This document shows, one piece after another, positions 49,244 through 51,081 of a DNA stretch of 64,000 nt; the stretch's first letter is position 1, and every line of letters starts with the position of its first letter. The notes below the pieces were generated by a model, which saw only the letters and a list, made by a program, of their open reading frames with translations, was not told where the DNA came from and did no database searches. The DNA is taken from the NCBI GenBank assembly GCA_964016985.1, contig OZ024827.1, positions 23,143,275-23,207,274 on the forward strand. The letters run 5' to 3'. The position numbers and the translations under genes are program-made. The DNA comes from Anodontia alba (taxonomy: Eukaryota > Mollusca > Bivalvia > Lucinida > Lucinidae).

Positions 49244-51035
49244 CTCTCCCAGAAATCAGATTTGAAATTTCATGCAAATTTTCTCCAGTCAAGACAACTT
49301 GTATGAAATGTCAAATCCCGTTTTCTGGGGAAAATTGAGAAAATATCATTAGTTTTTCGTCTGCTGAATTAGCTCAAGAGTGGTAAAAGTTAATAAACCA
49401 ACTTCTTAGCATGTTTATGAACCTGTCCTGTTATTTCAGTGCCTAATACAATGCAGGAGAAAACATGGTGATGATCATATTAAGTTCTTGGATGAACTTT
49501 TGGAGGCCCTTACCGTTACTAAAAATAACCTTGCTGTATCAGAAATAATGAAGCTCTTTAATCAATGGTAAGTTAAATATGCATTAGTATTTTGTTAAAG
49601 GAACAACCTATGGACTACATTTTACATTTTCTTCCATATTATTGCCTGATAATCGTTTTATACCCTGCCACACGATAGTGGCGGGGTATTATGGTTTCGT
49701 GTGGACGTTCGAGTATCCGTCCGTCCATCTGTCGTACGTCCGTAATTTCTTTTCTGAAGATAACGAGTAAACATCAATTGTTTTCAAAAAACTTGGTGTG
49801 TGCATTGATATCGTAGAGATCTAGTTTGGATTGCTCGTGGGCAGATTTCGACAATTTTGGACACAGTTAACTGTCCGCCACATGTCATATTTTTGTTTCC
49901 GAATATCAATGGATTTTCACCAAACTTGGAATGTTCATTGATGTTGTGGAGATCTGGTTTGGGATTGCCAATGGGCAAATTTCGCCAATATCAACAGAGC
50001 TATTTGCCCGCCACACGATAGTGGCGGAGTGTTATCGCGTCGTTTTTTTTTTATTTTGTGTGTATCACATATGCATGCCGCGTGATGTTAACAGGGCCTC
50101 TTACAGATTGTATGTACTATGTACTCGTAAGTAGAAGACATTTAATTCTCACCAGCAACGGTCTCGTCTATTGTGTACCTTCGTCCTTCAGTGTACTTGT
50201 GATACTAGAAAAACGATATTCCAAGCACGACTGTTCATCTCTTTTACATTTGATTTTAAATACATCCCATTTATTTTGGGTCTATGTCTGTCTGTTCCTA
50301 ATTTTGTCATTGTGTAAATCGACTTTATGATCTTCAGAAATGCACTTTTGGTATGTTGACCTCAGACTCACAATGAACAATTTGATATAAAAACTCATTC
50401 CTAGTCCACAAATATTCTTTTGGTTATGCTGCATTACCATATTAAAAAAGTATTTGAAGATACCTATCCAGAGACGCCACTCACGAAGATTAGCTTTCCT
50501 TAGGCACCAAAAGAAGAGATGAGGAACAAATAATTACTGAAGAAACACTTCATATGAAACCACTACCAATGAAGATCTGCAACAGATGAACCGCCTTGGA
50601 ATAGTCAGTAGTAAAATTACAGGGCCCAGTTGTTCAAAGCATTGTTAGCTTAACAAGCTTTTTAGTGGTCAAAGTGTTAACTGCTCTAGTAAGTATAGTA
50701 TCTAATTCACAGTTATTTTTTTCTGAAAAAATGTGAGTAGCTTTTGCAAATCGCATTTTTTCAGCAAAGATATTAGCGAATATGCCATATTTAATGATCA
50801 AAGTTTTAACAATACGTTAACTAACAACATCGTTAGTTTTGAACAACTGGGCCCTGGAGGCTTCGATTAGTTCCAATCGCACACAACCTCGCCTAATTCT
50901 GATGCTAGTAGGAATACATAAATTCTATAAACTGTTATCTCTTTCAGGTTAAAATCGTCAGCCAGTGACAGGGGAGACAGTAATAGAGAAGCAACAAACA
51001 TTAATGCTTTCTGTGCCAAGTTTAAAGAAATCTGA
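6996..51035 (+). CDS. ankyrin-repeat, ZU5/UPA, tandem death-domain protein (gene span, about 16 exons)
   Basis: Composite gene model from splice sites and frame continuity. Exons (block A numbering): 6996-7106, 20130-20228, 22546-22647, 23876-about 23971, 26207-26531, 29625-29822, 32081-32355, 34046-34507, 35946-36035, 40962-41038, 42354-42496, 43865-43992, 44806-44939, 45501-45646, 49440-49567, 50948-51035. From exon 5 on, every donor phase matches the next acceptor. The product, roughly 870-930 residues, has an N-terminal ankyrin block, an unassigned helical region, a ZU5-like region, a UPA-like region and two death domains, with no signal peptide or membrane segment. ZU5-UPA-DD modules occur in PIDD1, UNC5 receptors and ankyrins; the UPA part most resembles PIDD1. 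Expected role: cytoplasmic adaptor recruiting death-fold partners (inference). The weakest joint is exon 4 to exon 5, so two separate genes remain possible. Confidence 0.7.
7256..7562. repeat. hairpin MITE family A, copy 3
   Basis: Same ends and central hairpin, with an added poly-A run at 7436-7470 on the right arm. It lies 150 bp downstream of exon 1 in block A. Confidence 0.8.
8457..8681. repeat. TTAA-flanked hairpin MITE family H
   Basis: Ends TTAACGCTTAGCAGTGTGGG and CCCAGAGTGCTAAGCGTTAA, with internal arms around CAAATTGTCT/AGACAATTTG. Present only in the A-side sequence after the end of homology with block B. Degenerate relatives lie at about 8163-8342 and 8690-8862. Confidence 0.7.
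8928..9127. other. assembly gap, 200 N
   Basis: An uninterrupted run of exactly 200 N, a conventional scaffold-join size. It sits between two copies of the same block. Confidence 0.98.
9522..9832. repeat. pogo/Tigger-like MITE (family G), block B
   Basis: Block B counterpart of 1760-2068, with the same ends and TA flanks. Confidence 0.65.
10116..10426 (+). mobile_element. tRNA-derived SINE, block B
   Basis: Block B allele of 2352-2660 at the same site with the same target duplication. Its B box reads GGGTTCGACCC, closer to consensus than copy A. Confidence 0.85.
10468..10602. repeat. hairpin MITE family A, right half only (block B)
   Basis: Allele of 2850-3172 that lost its left half: GCAGGTTT joins directly to AGGCGGTTCTAAC in mid-hairpin. 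Confidence 0.75.
10976..11256. repeat. hairpin MITE family A (block B allele of copy 2)
   Basis: Same structure and site as 3550-3826. Confidence 0.8.
11747..11832. repeat. (TA)n microsatellite, block B
   Basis: Uninterrupted TA run, shorter than the block A allele. Confidence 0.95.
12886..13098. repeat. hairpin MITE family H with internal (TA)n, block B
   Basis: Allele of 5527-5816. The TA run is 12912-12956, followed by a poly-T tract. Confidence 0.65.
13156..13369. repeat. TTAA-flanked hairpin MITE (family H2), block B
   Basis: Allele of 5867-6080 with the same ends. Confidence 0.7.
14159..14269 (+). CDS. exon 1 of death-domain gene (block B copy)
   Basis: Identical to 6996-7106, with the same upstream TAG and donor. 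Being nearer to exon 2 and on the same contig, this is the copy to use in a gene model. Confidence 0.75.
14419..14723. repeat. hairpin MITE family A (block B allele of copy 3)
   Basis: Same structure and site as 7256-7562, including the poly-A run in the right arm. Confidence 0.8.
16023..16253. repeat. GAGCCAGC-ended MITE (family D)
   Basis: Long terminal inverted repeats: AATGAGCCAGCCCACGACAA against the complement of TTTTGTCGTGCGCTGGCTCA, extending over about 35 bp. Internal GATCAG/CTGATC inverted motifs. Related to 28020-28263 and, more distantly, 18105-18320. Confidence 0.75.
16337..16443. repeat. CCCAGCTAGCATTCTAC palindrome (family F)
   Basis: About 105 bp, almost entirely self-complementary. 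Arms contain CGGGCCGTTATCGGCCCG and the ends read CCCAGCTAGCATTC / AATGCTAACTGGG. Confidence 0.85.
17163..17269. repeat. CCCAGCTAGCATTCTAC palindrome (family F)
   Basis: Second copy, same ends, one arm mismatch (TATAGG/TAACGG). Confidence 0.85.
19657..19863. repeat. TTAA-flanked hairpin MITE family B, copy 1
   Basis: Core hairpin GCAAACAGTGTAGATCCAG...CTGGATCTGCACTGTTTG with a TCAGTTGGCTTC loop region. Ends TTAATCCTTCTCTTGCTGAA-like and TTCAGCATGACAAGGGTTAA. TTAA flanks suggest piggyBac-type mobility. Confidence 0.75.
20130..20228 (+). CDS. exon 2: ankyrin repeat
   Basis: Acceptor ttctttcag. 33 codons in phase 0, starting [20 protein letters not shown] and ending GADINKQDK: a textbook ankyrin repeat (xPLHxAA, LLxxGADIN). 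The exon is followed by gcatat, not GT. The frame hits TAG within 18 bases and no GT intervenes, so a GC donor is the only reasonable splice site. Confidence 0.8.
20229..22545. other. intron 2
   Basis: No exon seen. Contains a hairpin with arms ACCTTGTCCGGTGACCT/AGGTCACCGGACAAGGT (20249-20322), a core hairpin GCAAACAGTGCAGACCC...GGGTCTGCACTGTTTGC (20600-20652), a CGTCATGACG-type palindrome (21718-21835) and dispersed-repeat pieces (21870-22010, 22070-22275, 22325-22520). Confidence 0.55.
22546..22647 (+). CDS. exon 3: ankyrin repeat
   Basis: Acceptor tttttaatcacag, phase 0, 34 codons: [20 protein letters not shown] then [14 protein letters not shown], donor gtaata. One ankyrin repeat per exon, both borders phase 0, as in exon 2. 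Confidence 0.82.
22720..22932. repeat. TTAA-flanked hairpin MITE family B, copy 2
   Basis: Starts TTAACCCTGGCCCTGTTGAA, ends GCATGACAAGGGTTAA, same core hairpin. Confidence 0.75.
23191..23222. repeat. (AAT)n microsatellite
   Basis: Uninterrupted AAT run inside a family C element. A similar run lies at 24597-24624. Confidence 0.95.
23464..23778. repeat. pogo/Tigger-like MITE family G
   Basis: TA-flanked ends CAGTCGACCCTCGTTTTCTC and GAGATGATGAGAATTGACTG; central hairpin GAGGAGAAATTGCTCC/GAGCAATTTCTCCTC. The CAGTCGACC start inside TA is typical of pogo/Tigger termini. Confidence 0.75.
23876..23983 (+). CDS. exon 4: last ankyrin-like segment; splice or stop ambiguous
   Basis: Acceptor atttctcttcag, phase 0, encoding [20 protein letters not shown] and then [15 protein letters not shown] before TAA (23981-23983). 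The start fits a degenerate capping repeat. It may splice onward from a weak donor: TAT|gtagaa at 23972 (phase 0) or GG|gtttgc at 23944 (phase 2). Both can be joined in frame to exon 5, using acceptors at about 26217 or 26207. If unspliced, it ends a short ankyrin-only protein. Confidence 0.6.
   Translation, partial: AGDEAIPVMSEAREVEHRFIQDGFAKGSIYIYVEY
23993..24271. repeat. hairpin MITE family A
   Basis: Starts 9 bp after the TAA that closes the open frame of exon 4. Ends and hairpin are typical of the family. Confidence 0.8.
24643..24854. repeat. TTAA-flanked hairpin MITE family B, copy 3
   Basis: Starts TTAACCCTTCTCTTGCTGAA, ends AGCATGACAAGGGTTAA. Confidence 0.8.
25002..25213. repeat. 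hairpin MITE family B, copy 4
   Basis: Starts TTAACCCTTGTCTTGCTAAA; the right end is altered (CAGCAGGACAGGGGTTCAG). Confidence 0.75.
25470..25886 (-). pseudogene. reverse-transcriptase-element relic
   Basis: Two minus-strand open segments carry [36 protein letters not shown] and [13 protein letters not shown]. The same signatures occur in order in the plus-strand relic at 45806-46641 ([36 protein letters not shown]). This is the C-terminal part of the same retroelement protein family, broken and without its polymerase core. Confidence 0.6.
25889..25981. repeat. hairpin MITE family A, half copy
   Basis: Only one arm remains, from the central GTACTCG..GAACCGCCTCG to GGCTTGTTTTCGTAACG. It abuts the reverse-transcriptase relic. 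Confidence 0.65.
26207..26531 (+). CDS. exon 5: linker and start of ZU5-like region
   Basis: Acceptor cgttttacag at 26206, with an alternative acceptor at 26216. Open through an in-frame ATG at 26229 to donor AAG|gtaccg, phase 0. It encodes a Cys-rich helical stretch ([20 protein letters not shown]) of unknown family, then beta-rich sequence ([19 protein letters not shown]) that begins the ZU5-like part. If exon 4 is terminal, ATG 26229 could start a separate protein. Confidence 0.65.
26634..26844. repeat. TTAA-flanked hairpin MITE family C
   Basis: Ends TTAACCCTTTCTATCCTGAG and GCAGGGCTGAAAGAGTTAA. The core hairpin shares GCAAACAGTGTAGATCC with family B but has GATGAGACGGCTCA in its arms. 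Relatives: 23101-23336 and core at 17386-17490. Confidence 0.7.
27284..27460. repeat. partial direct duplication with hairpins
   Basis: TATAATCCTGTTTGATAATC...AATATCA appears twice (about 27270 and 27381), each followed by a hairpin (GGCTGGTCGCTAACGACTAGCC; ACTGGTCACTAGTGACC). Confidence 0.6.
27485..27646 (+). pseudogene. non-LTR retrotransposon reverse transcriptase, C-terminal scrap
   Basis: One frame reads [20 protein letters not shown] and then [20 protein letters not shown] before TGA. The LVxPVLEYAxSxWD motif is characteristic of the region following the polymerase domain in LINE-type elements. No upstream catalytic part found. Confidence 0.6.
28020..28263. repeat. GAGCCAGC-ended MITE (family D)
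   Basis: Full copy with ends AAATGAGCCAGCGCACGACA and its inverted partner. Its right end runs directly into a family B element at 28262. Confidence 0.75.
28262..28475. repeat. TTAA-flanked hairpin MITE family B, copy 5
   Basis: Best preserved copy: TTAACCCTTGTCTTGCTGAA to TTCAGCAGGACAAGGGTTAA, abutting the end of a family D element. Confidence 0.85.
28878..29188. repeat. pogo/Tigger-like MITE family G
   Basis: TA-flanked ends CAGTCGACTATCGTTATCTC and GAGATAACGAGAGTTGACTG; central AAAGAGGAGAACTCCTCTTT hairpin. Confidence 0.75.
29555..29578. repeat. (CA)n microsatellite
   Basis: CA run 45 bp upstream of the exon 6 acceptor. Confidence 0.95.
29625..29822 (+). CDS. exon 6: ZU5-like region
   Basis: Acceptor gttttccttctcag; 66 codons in phase 0; donor AAG|gtatta. 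Contains [20 protein letters not shown] and [20 protein letters not shown]. The PGFxLELPDxCLPxxTPVxFK pattern is the kind of beta-strand series seen in ZU5 domains. Confidence 0.75.
29823..32080. other. intron 6
   Basis: Mostly unremarkable AT-rich sequence. Apart from the CAGTC-started MITE near 30946-31290, a degenerate repeat at 31460-32040 repeats the phrase GCATAAATGGGTTAAA. No exon seen. Confidence 0.5.
30946..31290. repeat. CAGTC-started MITE, imperfect
   Basis: Begins CAGTCAAACCGCTTTATACC after TA. The right side near TTCGTTGTAACGAGTTCAC is only partly complementary. Central hairpin TTAGAATCGCCTCACCGAGG. Right boundary approximate. Confidence 0.5.
32081..32355 (+). CDS. exon 7: end of ZU5 and start of UPA-like region
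   Basis: Acceptor gtaaatttcag, phase 0 in, phase 2 out (GGCTC|gtaagt). Encodes [20 protein letters not shown], then [19 protein letters not shown]: the RPLxIxLPLPPG strand closes ZU5 domains and is followed by a W-containing segment (ETTWNMIDC) as in PIDD/ankyrin UPA starts. The sequence ends TERTVGRG. At the expected place of the PIDD HFS autoproteolysis motif this protein reads RGS across the exon junction. Confidence 0.72.
32935..32987. repeat. (GT)n microsatellite
   Basis: GT run with one TTT interruption. Another run, CA on this strand, lies at 42594-42628. Confidence 0.95.
33448..33522. repeat. isolated core hairpin related to family A
   Basis: Long palindrome with arms AACATATGTTGTGGGTACTC and complement around a short centre. 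Only the central palindrome of family A is recognisable, not its ends. Weaker relatives lie at 31087-31145, 40742-40800 and 57405-57480. Confidence 0.55.
34046..34507 (+). CDS. exon 8: UPA-like region
   Basis: Acceptor cttttcattttcag; its first base completes the TC from exon 7 (Ser), then [20 protein letters not shown] follows. 154 residues in all; donor CAAAG|gtaacc, phase 2. The order of features ([49 protein letters not shown]) parallels the PIDD1 UPA region, with a helical insertion followed by strands. The longest exon of the gene. Confidence 0.78.
34727..35115. repeat. nested inverted repeats in intron 8
   Basis: Outer motif ATTAACAGCCGTGCATTA/TTAATGCACGGCT, then a larger hairpin with arms CGCCAGGTCCCTTGGGAG and CTCCCACGGGACCTGGCG around GCCTTCGGC (34985-35115). 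Confidence 0.65.
35286..35322. repeat. (GA)n microsatellite
   Basis: GA run inside a dispersed-repeat fragment. Confidence 0.95.
35946..36035 (+). CDS. exon 9 (start uncertain)
   Basis: Donor GGAAG|gtgaca, phase 2. Acceptor aacacttttattag at 35945 leaves 1 base to complete the codon from exon 8, encoding [17 protein letters not shown]. An alternative acceptor at 35747 keeps the same frame but adds 66 residues, including a Tyr run translated from an ATT microsatellite. The shorter start has the better pyrimidine tract. Confidence 0.55.
36110..37950. repeat. tandem array of ~170-bp units ending in GACG-rich sequence
   Basis: Roughly ten degenerate units, each with AAGAAAGGGAGAGCAA, TTTTTGTACACGACACGCCGTC, AAGTTTCATC and GATATTCCATATGGTTACC-like blocks. 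The right end carries GGACGGACGAACGG. A family F palindrome interrupts one unit. No coding potential. Confidence 0.75.
36778..36885. repeat. CCCAGCTAGCATTCTAC palindrome (family F)
   Basis: Third copy, inserted inside one unit of the tandem array 36110-37950. The unit text GTACACGAC...GACACATTG is split by it. Confidence 0.85.
38074..38582. repeat. 509-bp foldback with mirrored 14-mer array
   Basis: Outer arms TACGAAAGACCGGTAGTGAC and complement at the right end. The left half is an array of about 20 degenerate copies of TTCACGAATTCAAC; from about 38400 the right half is the same unit in reverse complement (GTTGAATTCGTGAA). Every unit carries GAATTC or a one-base variant. Confidence 0.9.
38893..39202 (-). 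mobile_element. tRNA-derived SINE
   Basis: Minus-strand copy of the SINE at 2352. The tRNA-like head lies at its right end (complement of GCCGGCCTCGGTGGCTCAG). Flanked by a 10-bp direct repeat GAGATCATGG (38883-38892, 39203-39212). Confidence 0.85.
39547..39856 (-). mobile_element. tRNA-derived SINE
   Basis: Second minus-strand SINE, 345 bp from the previous one, flanked by a 14-bp direct repeat AGTGTGCACGTAAC (39533-39546, 39857-39870). The different target duplications show independent insertions, not a local duplication. Confidence 0.85.
40124..40186 (+). repeat. tRNA-like relic with B box
   Basis: GTGGTAGAGTG resembles an A box, and CCGGGTTCGATTCCCGG is a perfect T arm and B box. The acceptor and anticodon stems pair poorly, so this is more likely a SINE or tRNA pseudogene than a working tRNA. 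Confidence 0.4.
40582..40941. repeat. CAGTC-ended MITE near exon 10 acceptor
   Basis: TA-flanked, ends CAGTCGAACTTCAATGGCTC and CGAGCTATCGAGGTTTGACTG-like. Central hairpin ATTAGAATCGCCTTGATGAGGCGATTCTAAT. The right end is 20 bp before exon 10. Confidence 0.7.
40962..41038 (+). CDS. exon 10: end of UPA-like region
   Basis: Acceptor gttaatatttccag, 1 base in, donor ACAG|gtaaaa, phase 1 out. Encodes (S)[20 protein letters not shown]. The VQLNIELR strand resembles the last strand before the death domain in PIDD-like proteins. Its acceptor lies 20 bp from the end of a CAGTC-ended MITE (40582-40941). Confidence 0.7.
41348..41626. repeat. hairpin MITE family A
   Basis: Full copy with ends CATTATGAAAACACGCC and GTATGTTTTCGTGATG and a perfect central hairpin. 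Confidence 0.8.
41769..41976. repeat. GGGCCCAGTTGTTCAAA-ended MITE, diverged copy
   Basis: Ends CTGGGCCAAGTTATTCAAAA and TTTGAACAACTGGGCCCAG. The internal text, in opposite orientation, matches 50620-50856 (GTGAGTAGCTTTTGCAAA shared). Confidence 0.7.
42354..42496 (+). CDS. exon 11: death domain 1, first half
   Basis: Acceptor tttctgtctcag; AG completes Glu. Encodes [20 protein letters not shown], then [20 protein letters not shown]: death-domain helices 1-3 with the characteristic W and LGL. Phase 0 at ACG|gcaagt, a GC donor with otherwise consensus bases. A GT four bases later (ACGGCAA|gtattt, phase 1) would break the frame with exon 12. Confidence 0.82.
42497..43864. other. intron 11
   Basis: CA microsatellite (42594-42628), AAAT-rich tract (42840-42900), the 100-bp palindrome, then degenerate dispersed repeat to 43800. 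No exon seen. Confidence 0.5.
42936..43035. repeat. perfect 100-bp palindrome (family E)
   Basis: 50-bp arms match without a mismatch or loop, centred on CGTCATGACG. Arms contain AACGTCGATGCAACGTCA. Weaker family members: about 15340-15660, 19945-20100, 21718-21835, 44035-44130. Confidence 0.92.
43865..43992 (+). CDS. exon 12: death domain 1, second half
   Basis: Acceptor tgatttttacag, phase 0: [20 protein letters not shown], then [16 protein letters not shown]. Fits death-domain helices 4-6 (W in LLYSW; LxxALxxxGRxDL). Donor AAAAT|gtaaga, phase 2. The in-frame TAA inside the donor shows that unspliced reading would stop here. Confidence 0.82.
44420..44625. repeat. TTAA-flanked hairpin MITE family B, copy 6
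   Basis: Starts TTAACCCTAGTCCTACTCAA, ends AGCATGGCAATGGTTAA. Lies in intron 12. Confidence 0.75.
44806..44939 (+). CDS. exon 13: linker between death domains
   Basis: Acceptor taatttatcacag, 1 base in (Ile), then [20 protein letters not shown] and an acidic stretch ([16 protein letters not shown]). Donor ACAG|gtaagc, phase 1. No recognised domain. Confidence 0.72.
44940..45500. other. intron 13
   Basis: Nothing recognised except a short MITE-like fragment (45135-45215) with GATGAGCC and GCTCAGATCAGCC motifs. Confidence 0.4.
45501..45646 (+). CDS. exon 14: death domain 2, first half
   Basis: Acceptor tatcatgtttcag, 2 bases in (Val), then [20 protein letters not shown] and [20 protein letters not shown]; donor AAG|gttagt, phase 0. 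Aligns with exon 11 (LGI/LGL; LESMK/LETIQ). 146 nt against 143 nt, with the same border phases. Confidence 0.75.
45806..46641 (+). pseudogene. reverse-transcriptase element relic
   Basis: Three plus-strand segments in shifting frames form one protein: [18 protein letters not shown], then [19 protein letters not shown] (YLDD is the polymerase box, bases 45941-45952), [32 protein letters not shown], and finally the [20 protein letters not shown] to [13 protein letters not shown] part. A TAA at about 46010 and frameshifts near 46270 and 46350 break it. A recurrent animal retroelement family; class (LINE or Penelope-like) not settled here. It lies in intron 14. Confidence 0.75.
46720..48067 (+). 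mobile_element. mariner-family DNA transposon, 1348 bp
   Basis: Terminal inverted repeats of at least 28 bp with a single mismatch (CGAGGGATGTTCGAAATGAA; right end complement CGAGGAATGTTCG...), flanked by the TA target duplication (46718-46719, 48068-48069). Carries one full-length transposase frame. Inserted about 80 bp beyond the recognised end of the reverse-transcriptase relic in intron 14. Confidence 0.92.
46912..47997 (+). CDS. mariner transposase, full-length but catalytically altered
   Basis: 361 residues from ATG to TGA inside perfect transposon ends. N-terminal helix-turn-helix DNA-binding region (about 15-115, with GRPK at 68-71), the mariner linker signature [10 protein letters not shown] (125-134), then the catalytic core: first Asp in GDET (D164), second in HDNAPAH (D259), and the block [13 protein letters not shown] (289-301). 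Family members have Asp in the position now held by Arg297, so the DDD triad is incomplete. A C-run (47760-47774) gives five prolines where two are usual. No frameshift: the copy died young. Cut-and-paste transposition in the nucleus would be the ancestral role. Confidence 0.9.
   Translation: MVGRSVDKKDETRAYIKARSKLSCSLKKLMTEISTAFGPSRVSYDTVRRWKKKFESGVESIKNAPKSGRPKSASRKEIVSKIKEIMEGDARFTVRDIARKVGISVSTFHLILKKHLKVRKISARWVPHLLTDEQKRQRVKVAKKLLHMFPKYDKKQFANVVTGDETRVHYFEPVRKVSNKIWATKHSNRPIIAKRSLSTKKVLYAIFFSGEGVAIKVPVKKGKSITGKYNKDVVLKKLKKYYQKRRPATGFKHVRLLHDNAPAHTSAIVTAFLKKEKVTVLPHPPPPPYSPDLAPCRFFLFPKLKAFLAGRKYQSRQALGSAIHQYLITVPKSAYRDAFKKWIHRLKLCISSHGEYFEGMK
48068..48950. other. intron 14 sequence right of mariner
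   Basis: A 202-codon basic frame on the minus strand (48009-48617) overlaps the mariner end and has a mirrored open frame on the plus strand. No domain recognised, so it is probably part of the older retroelement. 48640-48950 shows nothing further. Confidence 0.35.
49085..49394. repeat. hairpin MITE family H with internal (TA)n
   Basis: TTAAAGCTTAGCACTCTGGG left end; arms with CAGCAGACGAC/CGTCTGCTG. The TA run (about 49148-49242) sits in the left arm, at the same place as in the element at 5527. The right end is 45 bp before the exon 15 acceptor. Confidence 0.65.
49440..49567 (+). CDS. exon 15: death domain 2, second half
   Basis: Acceptor gtcctgttatttcag, phase 0: [20 protein letters not shown], then [17 protein letters not shown]; donor CAATG|gtaagt, phase 2. 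Same length (128 nt) and phases as exon 12. The Trp of LLYSW is replaced by Cys. Confidence 0.78.
49660..50045. repeat. CCACACGATAGTGGC repeat
   Basis: Both ends carry CCACACGATAGTGGCGG. Between them GAGATCT.GTTTGG.ATTGC units repeat twice, and CCGTCCGTCCATCTGTC lies near the left end. Dispersed element of unknown class. Confidence 0.6.
50620..50856. repeat. GGGCCCAGTTGTTCAAA-ended MITE
   Basis: Perfect 19-bp terminal inverted repeat CAGGGCCCAGTTGTTCAAA. 237 bp, no coding potential, in intron 15 just upstream of the last exon. Confidence 0.8.
50948..51035 (+). CDS. exon 16: C-terminal tail and stop
   Basis: Acceptor gttatctctttcag; first G completes Trp, then [20 protein letters not shown] and FCAKFKEI before TGA (51033-51035). 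Short Ser/Asn-rich tail. Confidence 0.75.
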
Positions 51036-51075
51036 ATAACTAGAAACACTTTTTTACAATTTTTGAATCACACAG

Positions 51076-51081
51076 AATAAA
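51076..51081 (+). promoter_or_regulatory. polyadenylation signal of death-domain gene
   Basis: AATAAA 41 bp after the TGA stop, at a plausible position for a short 3' UTR. Confidence 0.6.
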
